Below, piece after piece: positions 1 through 8,400 of a stretch of DNA of 13,662 nt. Both the position numbers and the translations under genes were made by a program. The stretch is from an uncultured Bacteroidales bacterium (GTDB lineage: Bacteria > Bacteroidota > Bacteroidia > Bacteroidales > P3). The notes under the pieces are model-generated. The model searched no databases. It saw only the letters and a list, made by a program, of their open reading frames with translations, and was not told where the DNA came from. Position 1 is the first letter of the stretch, and each line of letters opens with the position of its first letter. The DNA lies in the NCBI GenBank assembly GCA_947174375.1, contig CAMWIS010000031.1:1-13662 (forward strand), written 5' to 3'.

Positions 1-1089
1 CCGATTTACGCCAACTCGCAGTTGGGCCTGGCCTACCAAGGCTTCGGCGACTACGCGCTGGCCGAACACTTTTTCCTCGAAGCCCTCAAGCTGGCCGACC
101 GGAAGCAATACAACCACCTGCTGCCGTTCATCAACAACCTCTACGCCCGCAACCTCATCCATCAGAAACGCTATGCCGAAGCCGAACAGATAGGCCTGCA
201 ACTCCGTCAGGATCTCAAAAACCGCCGGGGTACCGAAGCCTTGGACATCGAAGCCCTGGGCACGCTGGCCGAAGCCGCGGCCGCGCAGGGCAACTATCAG
301 GCCGGCTACAACTACCTCATGGAACGGGCGCGCAAGGTGGAGAGCCTGGAGAAACGCATCCGGCTCGAAACCCTCTCGCAACAGAAATACGAGTTCGAAC
401 ACTACCGCCAGGAACAGCAAAACGCGCTTGAACAGCGCAACCTGGCCCACGTGCACGCCCAAATAACCTACCGCAACATCGCGATAGGCTGTCTGGCGCT
501 CTGTCTGTTGGGCGCCATCGCGGGCATGGGCTTGCTCTACCGCCGCATCAAAGCGCAGAAAAAGGAAAGCGAGGCCATGTCAAAAGAGTTGCAAGACCGC
601 AACGACATGGATCACAAGCGCATAGAAACGCTGGAACAGCACTTCAACAACCAAATCGACGACAAGAATAAGGAGTTGGCGTCCAACGCGCTGTTGTTCC
701 TGCGCATCACCAAGGCGGCCAACGACATCATGGAAAAGGTCAAACAGCTGAAAGTCAATTTCGCACTGCGCGGCAAGGAAAAACTGCTGGCCACCGAAAT
801 CGAACAGTTGGCCGAACAACTGAGCACGAACAAGGACTGGAACGAGTTTACGTTCTACTTTGAACAGACCGACAAAGCGTTTTTGAAGAAGCTGACCGAG
901 CAATACCCCACGCTTACGCCCAAGGAGAAACAGTATTGCATCCTTTTCAACCTCAATCTCAGCAATAAAGACATCGCCAACCTGACGGGCAAGACGCTGC
1001 AATCGATAGGCATGGCCAAATTCCGGCTCAAGGAAAAGATGGGGCTGGACAAAGACGCCGACCTCGCCTACACGCTCCAACAACTGTAA
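1..1089 (+). CDS. Membrane-anchored TPR / LuxR-like HTH regulator, C-terminal part (5' end outside window)
   Basis: The reading frame is open from base 1, so the gene starts upstream; 362 codons are visible. Residues 1-110 are alpha-helical with TPR character (for example LGLAYQGFGDYALAEHFF, then a second helix pair ending in YAEAEQI). A glutamine/arginine-rich helix leads into one hydrophobic segment at about 159-180 (IAIGCLALCLLGAIAGMGLL), followed by basic residues and a long coiled coil to about 290. The last 60 residues form a LuxR/GerE-like helix-turn-helix: LTPKEKQYC at 305-313, then LNLSNKDIANLTGK and a recognition-helix region ending near KMGL. This TPR-membrane helix-HTH layout is a known Bacteroidota regulator type. 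The TPRs would lie in the periplasm and the HTH in the cytoplasm, though the signal and ligand cannot be read. It faces the same way as the secreted-protein genes and is separated from them by 193 bp. Control of those genes is possible but not shown. Confidence 0.85.
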   Translation, partial: PIYANSQLGLAYQGFGDYALAEHFFLEALKLADRKQYNHLLPFINNLYARNLIHQKRYAEAEQIGLQLRQDLKNRRGTEALDIEALGTLAEAAAAQGNYQAGYNYLMERARKVESLEKRIRLETLSQQKYEFEHYRQEQQNALEQRNLAHVHAQITYRNIAIGCLALCLLGAIAGMGLLYRRIKAQKKESEAMSKELQDRNDMDHKRIETLEQHFNNQIDDKNKELASNALLFLRITKAANDIMEKVKQLKVNFALRGKEKLLATEIEQLAEQLSTNKDWNEFTFYFEQTDKAFLKKLTEQYPTLTPKEKQYCILFNLNLSNKDIANLTGKTLQSIGMAKFRLKEKMGLDKDADLAYTLQQL

Positions 1090-1128
1090 ATAAGCACACG
1101 GAACAAATATCTGTCTGCCAATTATCTG

Positions 1129-1144
1129 CCGTATAAAGTTACGG
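1129..1144. repeat. Short inverted repeat downstream of the regulator gene
   Basis: CCGTA (1129-1133) and TACGG (1140-1144) are perfect inverted arms around a 6-base A/T-rich centre. It is short and could be chance, but it lies 6 bases before a much larger palindrome in the same intergenic stretch, so it is recorded as part of that cluster. Confidence 0.35.
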
Positions 1145-1150
1145 AATGTT

Positions 1151-1184
1151 TCGCCGATTGTAACAAATTGTTAGCAATCGGTGA
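1151..1184. repeat. Large imperfect palindrome between regulator and first cargo gene
   Basis: The core is CCGATTGTAACAA (1154-1166), a single A, then TTGTTA, one unpaired G (1174) and CAATCGG (1175-1181). This is a 13-bp inverted repeat with a single-base bulge. The arms extend outward by a G-T wobble, a C-G pair and a T-A pair to 1151 and 1184. In DNA it is a near-perfect dyad that could bind a dimeric regulator. In RNA it would fold into a hairpin that could help end transcription of the upstream gene. No T-run follows immediately; T-rich sequence begins around 1191. Its function is therefore undecided. Confidence 0.7.
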
Positions 1185-1208
1185 CGCGCCTTTCTCTGCG
1201 TTTTCTTT

Positions 1209-1216
1209 TATTATTG
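1209..1216 (+). promoter_or_regulatory. Weak candidate -7 element for the 1283-9508 unit
   Basis: TATTATTG matches the Bacteroidota -7 consensus TAnnTTTG at all but one defined position. If used, transcription would start near 1220-1224, just before the hairpin at 1229-1249. No convincing TTTG -33 element lies at the expected distance upstream, so this is a weak call. Confidence 0.25.
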
Positions 1217-1228
1217 TATAGGCAAAAT

Positions 1229-1249
1229 CGCCGGAAGCAAAATCCGGCG
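1229..1249 (+). promoter_or_regulatory. Leader hairpin upstream of the 1283 start
   Basis: CGCCGGA (1229-1235) and TCCGGCG (1243-1249) form a perfect 7-bp stem with the 7-base loop AGCAAAA. No T-run follows, so it is not a standard terminator. It sits 33 bases before the ATG and would lie near the 5' end of the mRNA if the candidate promoter just upstream is real. There it could protect the transcript from decay or affect translation. The structure is visible; the function is inference. Confidence 0.55.
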
Positions 1250-1282
1250 TACTTAACAACGATTAACCAAACGGCAAACGTC

Positions 1283-4200
1283 ATGAAAAAGTTATTCCTA
1301 CTGATTGGTTTGACCTTAGGCCTTACGGGCTGGGTTGCGGCAGAAAACGGCAACACGTGGGTTTCACCCCAAGCGTTGCAGAATTACCTCTACGACAACG
1401 TCCCTATGCCGGCAAGCGATTTTTTCGACTTGAACACCGGCTATACGGTCGATAACGGCGACATCGCGGTAACCGCGGCGGCGCAAGCCTACGGTATCGA
1501 CGTTATTTGGCCCTTCGGCGAAAGCCTTGCGGACGACGCTTCTTTGAACGACCTGTTCTTCGGTTTCGACAATAACGAATGGATAAACGTTACCCGGACC
1601 GGCGCCGACAGCAAAGCGTTGGCTTTACGCTTGGAAGACATCGGCATAAAACCCTTTTCTTTCATGGAAAAGACCGTGACCGGCCTGATTATTTCCGCGG
1701 CGGGCGGCGTCTATTTTACGGACGAAGAGAACGACAACCCCGTTGAAATGGCGTTACCCGACCCGTTGGCCGACTTGAGCGCCCAAAGCGTCCAATACGC
1801 GGCGCGGGGATTTATCGCTTACACCAATGTGGCGGACGGCAGTATCAAGGGCAGCGCCCCCATCACGAAAACGAAGGGCAAACCGGTCGGCTGTATGGCG
1901 CTGGGCACCGACAACATATCGGGCTTGAGATACCTCCTCGTGCAGTACAACCTCCTCGTCGACAACCGGACGCTGGTTTACCAACTTTTCATCGGCGACA
2001 ACGGCCGCGTGGAATACCGCATCGGCCAACAAGACAATACCACGGGGGATAACGCTTACACCTTCCGCATCGACCTGAAACGGGATACGGAAACCTTGTC
2101 TTTCGGCGGGGGAAACGCTTACGCCATTAACCCCATTAACAAAAACAATGAAAAGAGCTGGTGGTTCATTAACTCTACCCAATCCCTGCAGAACCGCCGC
2201 CTTTCCATTTACCCCAAAAGCGGCACCATCAACGGTACGCCCAACTACACCTCCATCGACGCCTCCGTGGTGTTGAGCGATAAAAGCAAAGAGGCGCTTG
2301 CAAACGCCTCGAGCCTGTTAATCTTTGTAACGCCGCAATACGAGGGGGTTACCCCCGCTTTCGAAAACAAAGCCTACAAGACAGGCGACAACGTGAGAAA
2401 CCCCCAAAACGAAGGCAACCCTTACCGCGTGGTCTATAACGGCAAGCCCGCCGATATGGACAATTTTACGTTTGCGGTCTATGATTTGAGCCCCAATAAG
2501 AGATATTATCTGTATGCCTATCTCTGCAAGGCCGACGGCAGCCAATACGCCTATGCGGCAGACGCCCTGGTCACTTCCGACGGCCTGCGGACACGCCCGA
2601 TGGAAACGCCCGCCAACGTAACGGTCGGCGAACCGCAGGGCAACGTCATTCCGCTGACGTTTACCGCCACCCCGTTCAAGACGCTGATTATGAAAAGCGA
2701 CTCCGTCCAATCCTGTAACCCGCAAGGGGTATTGCAGGCGGGCGACCGCGACGGCAACGTTATCGCCATTTTGGACAAAGGCGTCACGACCTATGACGTA
2801 GAGATGGAACCGGGCGAAATGACCTATTTGCAGATGTTTGCCATGACCGACGAGACCGTACCGGGTTACTCCAGCAATTTCTCGTTGGTACCGCTCTACC
2901 GCCGGGCCGACCGCTTGCCGTTGGGCTACACGTTCGGCGACAAGGACAATATCCCGCAGTCGGACGAAGATGCGGCGTCGCCGATCTTGCCGCCGGGCCT
3001 GAGTTCGGACTTGACCGGTTGGGACAATGCCTTTTTCGTGACTTATCCCAGCAATCTCGACCACACCTTTTATTTAGCTTCCCAAAAAGTGGAAAAGACG
3101 CCGGCTTGGCCGAGCGTTATCCTGCCCGCTTTCTCGGGTGCCCAAAACATACAGGCCACTTTCCAAACTAAATTTTACAAAAGCGGTCAGCTCGGCCTGT
3201 CGGCAGGCGCTCCGGAATCGACCGATTCGGTCCGCATCGAATACCGCCTCAACGGCGGCGCATGGAGAACGGCCGGGTTGTTTACGACGGCCAATATGCC
3301 GGAAGCCATAGCGTACGTCTATCCGCTGAGCGTTTCTTTCAGTTGCAGGGCCACCGATGTCGTGGAACTGCGGTATAGCTATTATGCCAACTATAGCGAC
3401 CACGCCATGAACGCCATCGCGTCTTACGAATTCGTGGCGGCCGGCGAGTGCGAGATGCCGAGCGGCCTGAAGGTGTTGAACGAAAAAACGACCGACAAAG
3501 CCGTTGCGCTGACTTGGAACGACAACAACACGCCCGCAACCGGCAACTATATCGTTTCGTATCAAAAATACGTTGCACCCGCCTCGGATGACGAAGCAGA
3601 CGACGTTTTGGCGCTCGCCGAAACCGATGACGAGGACGACGAAGCATGGGAAACCAAAACCGTAAACGCCACCCAAGCCACGTTGCGGAATTTGGAAAAC
3701 ACCGCCACCTACAATATCAGGGTGCAAGCCGTTTGCACGTTCGGAACCTCGCTCGCCAGCACCCAGGTACAGGTAACCGTTCCCGCCGGGCTACCGTATG
3801 TGGAAAACATGGTGTTTGACGAGTATGACCGCGCCACGGGATACGCCGTCAAGCCGAACGTAAGCGTTTACAAAGGCGAACCGGGCATTGAGGAAGCGGC
3901 CGATTATTTGGAACAGGCCTTGGGCGAAACGCCCGCCAGCTGGAACGCATTGCAATGTGAAGCGGCGGCGATTTTTACCGAAGAACCGGACGCCCTCGCG
4001 GTTTCCACGGCCCAGGACGAAGCCCTGCTCGCCACGCCGGCCATTTTCATCCACAAGTATGTGACCCCCTTGCCCAAAACGCTGACGTTCCGCGTCAACA
4101 CCTATGCCTTTAACGAAGATTACGAGCCCGTCAACGGCGTTGACCTGCTTGACCCCGACCTGCGCCTCTATGTGTTGGTTTCCACCGACGGCGCTTTCTC

Positions 4201-5437
4201 GTGGAACGACACGGTGGCCGCTTACGACCACAACGCCCTCAAGGCGACGGCGGCGGCCGGAGACGGGGATTTGGCCAACAGAGGCATGGATTTAACCCTC
4301 CCTATGGACAAGTACGAAGGTTTGATCCGCATCGCTTTCTACTTCCACAATCCCAACACTTTCGACTATTATGACCCCGCAAACGAGGATAAGACCCCGA
4401 TGTTTCTCGAACTCCTCGGCATCTCGCTCAACTACGACGGCGACGTGCCCTGTTTCCCGATAGAGGCGCTCAAAGCGAGCGGCATTGACGAAACCGTGGC
4501 GACGCTGACGTGGGAAGGCGAAGGCGAAGAATACGGCATTACCTACTACCCGGCCGCCGACAAGGCCCAGGCCAAGACGGTTTACCAAGAAGCCACCGAT
4601 GCCGACTGGCAGACCCTGACGCTCCAAGGCCTGACCTCCAACACCGATTATGTTGCCGAGGTGGTCAGCTACTGCACGAAGGGCGAGCACGCCAACGGCT
4701 CGATTCCCGTAAGCGTTGAATTCACGACCCTGCGCGCGTTATTCGCGATAAAGGTGGACATCACGCCCGAAGAGGGCGGTACGGTCAAGGGCGCCGGCTC
4801 TTACTTCGAGGGCGGCAACGTGACGCTGACCGCCACGCCCAACGCAGGCTACCGGTTCGTGGCCTGGAAAGACGGCGACACCGAACTGTCGAAGGATGCG
4901 ACCTATAAATTCCAGATGCCGGGCAAGAACATTACCTATACGGCGGTATTCGCGGAAGCGGAAATGTTCTCGGTAACGGTCAACGTTACCCCCACGGGGG
5001 CCGGTACGGTAAAAGGCGCGGACGACTATTTCGAAGGCAATGACGTAACGCTGACGGCCACGCCCAACGTAGGCTACAAATTCATAGCCTGGAAGAACGG
5101 CGAAACCGAACTGGGGACGGAAACGACCTATCATTTCCAAATGCCGGGCGAAAACGTCACCTACACGGCGGTCTTTGAACAGGTAACCGCCAACGAAGAC
5201 CCGGTTTTGTCCCATTTCAACGTCAGCACGGACAACGGACGGATTATCGTCCGCAACCTCAACGGCCTGACGGTCAAAGACGTTGACATATACAGTTTGA
5301 CCGGCCTCCGCATCAACCGCTTTACGCCCAACAGCCGTGAAGATTTGATACTGCCGGTGGATGCCGCACACGCGCTGATTTTTGTACGCCTCAACACCGA
5401 AAAAGGGGTGGCGGTTTACAAAGTTTACCTGCACTGA
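1283..5437 (+). CDS. Secreted multidomain FN3 / InlB-B-like repeat protein with divergent T9SS-type C-terminus
   Basis: This 1384-residue protein starts at ATG 1283 because a clear Sec signal peptide begins there (MKKLFLLIGLTLGLTGWVAA, cleavage near residue 20). A GTG start 102 bases earlier would bury the signal. Residues 20-345 are an unassigned beta-rich region; stretches such as YQLFIGDNGRVEYRIG recall the beta-sandwich modules of Bacteroidota surface proteins. Two degenerate FN3-like segments (about 345-439 and 440-545) and a jelly-roll-like region (about 565-721) follow. Next come FN3 (722-835), a second jelly-roll resembling cleaved-adhesin/choice-of-anchor domains (836-1054), and FN3 (1055-1152). 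Two tandem InlB-B-like repeats (1153-1227, 1228-1301) precede the last 83 residues. These lack YPNP but keep late sorting-domain features (VDIYSLTGLRI and terminal VYKVYLH). The FN3 at 722 carries an Asp/Glu-rich loop. No catalytic motif was seen; an adhesive or structural surface role is inferred. It is probably co-transcribed with the next gene, 33 bp away. Confidence 0.9.
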   Translation: MKKLFLLIGLTLGLTGWVAAENGNTWVSPQALQNYLYDNVPMPASDFFDLNTGYTVDNGDIAVTAAAQAYGIDVIWPFGESLADDASLNDLFFGFDNNEWINVTRTGADSKALALRLEDIGIKPFSFMEKTVTGLIISAAGGVYFTDEENDNPVEMALPDPLADLSAQSVQYAARGFIAYTNVADGSIKGSAPITKTKGKPVGCMALGTDNISGLRYLLVQYNLLVDNRTLVYQLFIGDNGRVEYRIGQQDNTTGDNAYTFRIDLKRDTETLSFGGGNAYAINPINKNNEKSWWFINSTQSLQNRRLSIYPKSGTINGTPNYTSIDASVVLSDKSKEALANASSLLIFVTPQYEGVTPAFENKAYKTGDNVRNPQNEGNPYRVVYNGKPADMDNFTFAVYDLSPNKRYYLYAYLCKADGSQYAYAADALVTSDGLRTRPMETPANVTVGEPQGNVIPLTFTATPFKTLIMKSDSVQSCNPQGVLQAGDRDGNVIAILDKGVTTYDVEMEPGEMTYLQMFAMTDETVPGYSSNFSLVPLYRRADRLPLGYTFGDKDNIPQSDEDAASPILPPGLSSDLTGWDNAFFVTYPSNLDHTFYLASQKVEKTPAWPSVILPAFSGAQNIQATFQTKFYKSGQLGLSAGAPESTDSVRIEYRLNGGAWRTAGLFTTANMPEAIAYVYPLSVSFSCRATDVVELRYSYYANYSDHAMNAIASYEFVAAGECEMPSGLKVLNEKTTDKAVALTWNDNNTPATGNYIVSYQKYVAPASDDEADDVLALAETDDEDDEAWETKTVNATQATLRNLENTATYNIRVQAVCTFGTSLASTQVQVTVPAGLPYVENMVFDEYDRATGYAVKPNVSVYKGEPGIEEAADYLEQALGETPASWNALQCEAAAIFTEEPDALAVSTAQDEALLATPAIFIHKYVTPLPKTLTFRVNTYAFNEDYEPVNGVDLLDPDLRLYVLVSTDGAFSWNDTVAAYDHNALKATAAAGDGDLANRGMDLTLPMDKYEGLIRIAFYFHNPNTFDYYDPANEDKTPMFLELLGISLNYDGDVPCFPIEALKASGIDETVATLTWEGEGEEYGITYYPAADKAQAKTVYQEATDADWQTLTLQGLTSNTDYVAEVVSYCTKGEHANGSIPVSVEFTTLRALFAIKVDITPEEGGTVKGAGSYFEGGNVTLTATPNAGYRFVAWKDGDTELSKDATYKFQMPGKNITYTAVFAEAEMFSVTVNVTPTGAGTVKGADDYFEGNDVTLTATPNVGYKFIAWKNGETELGTETTYHFQMPGENVTYTAVFEQVTANEDPVLSHFNVSTDNGRIIVRNLNGLTVKDVDIYSLTGLRINRFTPNSREDLILPVDAAHALIFVRLNTEKGVAVYKVYLH
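4739..5185 (+). repeat. Two tandem InlB-B-like repeats of about 75 codons
   Basis: The two in-frame units (4739-4963 and 4964-5185) share about 46 identical residues out of 72 aligned by eye. Both contain GTVKGA, a YFEG motif, VTLTATPN, a GY-F-AW core, FQMPG and TYTAVF. This is the pattern of the bacterial repeat domain related to the Listeria InlB B-repeat, common in extracellular proteins. The units have diverged at most third positions, so the duplication is not recent. Confidence 0.85.
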
Positions 5438-5470
5438 AAACAATATATTTAATCCTATAAAACAACCACT

Positions 5471-8400
5471 ATGGCTAAAAAACTTTTAATTGCATCGTTG
5501 CTGCTGTTCCTCGGATGGAGCGCACAGGCGCAAGACGATGTATCGTCCGTGACCTATCCGGGTCAAGGCGATAGCAAAGCGGTCGTGATGACCGGTCTGC
5601 AAGACGGTATCATCACGTTCATATCGGAAGACAAGCTCATGAGCGGTTCGACCGGTGATTTCGGTTTTGTCTATAACCCAACAGACGGCAAAACCACGCT
5701 GTACAACGATTTCCTTTTGCAGGCTTTCATTTCGCCGGACCACTATGTGGCGTCACCGAAAGGCGAAGGCACGGTACCGTATGTTTACTACAAGGGTAAA
5801 CATGAGCTGGAAAGGACGATACAGAACAACGAGACCTACAACAACGACCTCTCGTTTTGGAGCGCCCAGCCCAACGGCAACCGGGTGGTCATGCTGGGCT
5901 ATGAATGGGACTACGGCAACAACAGCTTGGGCAAATGGGATTCCACGACCAACCCCGTGGGTATCGTTTACGATGGCAAAACCGGCAAGGTGATTACGAA
6001 ACTCCATTCCAAATGGCCGCGGGTATCACCGCTCCGCGCCGAGGCGAACACCAACTACGGTTCGCGCGCCACGGCCATCTCCTACGACGGCAACGTGTTG
6101 GGCGGTTGGGGTACCTGGCCGCTTGACACCATCTATTCAACCTGGCAAACGACGTTTTGGGATCTCGTGGATTATGACGAGACGAACAAGACGATTTACA
6201 CCTACGCGATAGAAGACCCGCGTTTCTGTATGTCCGACCTCACGGGCGCGAACCGCGACGGCAGCATGCTGGTAGGTTACAACGAAGTGACCTCCCACGG
6301 CTTGGTTATCCACTACGACCGGGCGAACAAGAGCTTTACGGTTGACACCGTCGGCCCGCTCCCCGGCTATGGCCTGATGTTTTTCAACACGATTGACGAC
6401 AACGGTTTGGTGTTCGGTTTTTGCAGCGTAGAGGCCGACCCCTACTCGCGTAAAGCCGCCGTTTATGATACCAAGACCAAGGTGTTGATGGATCTGAACA
6501 CCTATCTGTATGAATATTACGACATAACGGCGCCCCGGGATTTGGGCTGCCCCACGCTGGCGACGCCCGACGGCACCCTCGTGTCCGGCTTCTACTTCCA
6601 GGGCAACCTCCCCACGCCTTGGTATATCCAATTCGGGGAACGCATCCTGCCGCGCGCCCGCAACGTCAAAGCCAAAGCCATCGGCGACGGCTATACCGCC
6701 CACATAACCTGGCAGGCGCCGCTCGCCAGCGAACACACGCTGACGGGTTTTGAAATTTACCGTGACGACAACCCCGTGGCCATCCAAACGCTGGGCAAGA
6801 ACGACCTGTTCTATGACGAAGAAAACTGCCCGGAAGGCAACCACACCTATAAGGTCGTAGCCGTGTACGGCGACGAAAAGGCCGGCGCCGCTACGTCCAA
6901 CCTCTTCATGATCGGCTCGATATTCCCGGTTCAGCAAATCGGCCACAACTTGCAATACAACCGCTACGCCTCCATTTATTGGGGCATACCGTCGTCGGAG
7001 GTGGTCATGAGCGCCATGAACAAGGTGGCCGCCAAGAACGGTCAAGGCATCATCGACCGCAGCCCCGTCGTTGCGGCTTCGAGAACGGCGCCGGCCGCCG
7101 CACACCAGGCCAAGACGTACAAAAACACGGCATTGGACTTCATCTACAATGTGGATATGTTGATGTACAACGGCTACTGCGGTATCAAAATCGGCGATCT
7201 GTATTATATTTCGAGCTGGCAGGGCGGCGGTATCCGCATCATGGACCAATACAACACGGTAACGGAAGAATGGGAACCCGCCGGTTTGAACGAAGCCGTC
7301 CTGTCGATGGTTTATTTCCCCGAAAAGAACCAACTCTATTGCGGCTCCGTCGATAATATATACATTCTTGACTTAAACAACAAGAACCGTATCATCAACA
7401 CGATAGCGGGCGTTCCGAGCCGTCACCTGACCTACCTGCCCGATTTGGAAATCAAAGGCAACAAAGGCGTGTTGATGACCGGCGGCTGGGAAGATGCCAA
7501 ATTCTATACCATTGACGGCAAATACCTCGAAGAAAGCGGCTTCGATTTCACGGGCTTGTCGGTAAGCGGTACGGCCTATCACGACGGCAAAGTGTATGCC
7601 GCTTCGCAAACGGGCCCCAACTCCAACGAGATTTACGTGTTCGACCTTGCCACGCGCCAGCAAATCGGTGACCCGATCCAGGTGGCGGAAGACCCGGCGG
7701 TCCTCAACGTCCTGAACCCGGATGCCGACGATGTCGCTACGGCGGATCTCTCCGTGGCGGGCGGTCTGACGACTTGCACGCTCGATGACGGTACCGTGGC
7801 TTTGGTGGCGGGTTACCAATGCAGCTGGGTTTACAGCCAGCTCATGTTCCTCGAACTGGAAAGCGCGCCCGAACGCAAGGGCTACAACCTGTACCGCAAC
7901 GGTGAACTTATCGCCGCGAATTTGGAAACGCGCCGCTATTACGAGGAATTGACGCCGGGCGACTACGAATATACGGTAAAGGCCATCTACACGGACGAAC
8001 TCTCCGATTACTCGCCCGCCACGACCGTCAAAATCAACGGCTACGGCAAGTGTTTGCCCGTCAAGGATCTCTACGCCCATGAAACGAACCGCTGGGTGGC
8101 GTTGGAATGGGATGTACCTACGTCCGACACGGCGGCGGGGCTCGTCGGCTTCTCGGTATTCCGCGACGGCACGAAAATCGCGGAACTGTGGAACGAAGCG
8201 GTTTCGCTCAACTACAATGACCTCTCCGATTTGGCAGTAGGCACAACCTACACCTACCGCCTCGAATCGCTCTACTCCACCGGTTGCAAGGCCGACACCT
8301 CGGTCAAAATCACCGTTACGAACGAAGGTACGGCCATGGCGCCGTTCGGCCTCAACGTCACCAAAAAGAGAAACGCCGCTTACACCGCCGACAATAAGTT

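Noticed and set aside
1151..1201. Calling the large palindrome a standard intrinsic terminator for the regulator gene
   Set aside because: The stem is not followed directly by a T-run and the centre is nearly loop-free. It is reported as an inverted repeat of undecided function.
1181..1282. Upstream GTG start that would extend the 1283 gene by 34 residues
   Set aside because: The extension is basic, begins inside the large palindrome and would place a typical signal peptide internally. The ATG at 1283 starts that signal peptide directly.
4739..5185. Possible mobile or CRISPR-like direct repeat
   Set aside because: The repeat is in frame, encodes a known extracellular repeat domain and has diverged mainly at wobble positions, so it is a protein-domain duplication.
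6137..7333. 398-codon minus-strand frame, and similar ones at 10445-11500, 1754-2182 and 4739-5443
   Set aside because: All are opposite well-supported secreted-protein genes, in the same codon register, and lack any family signature.
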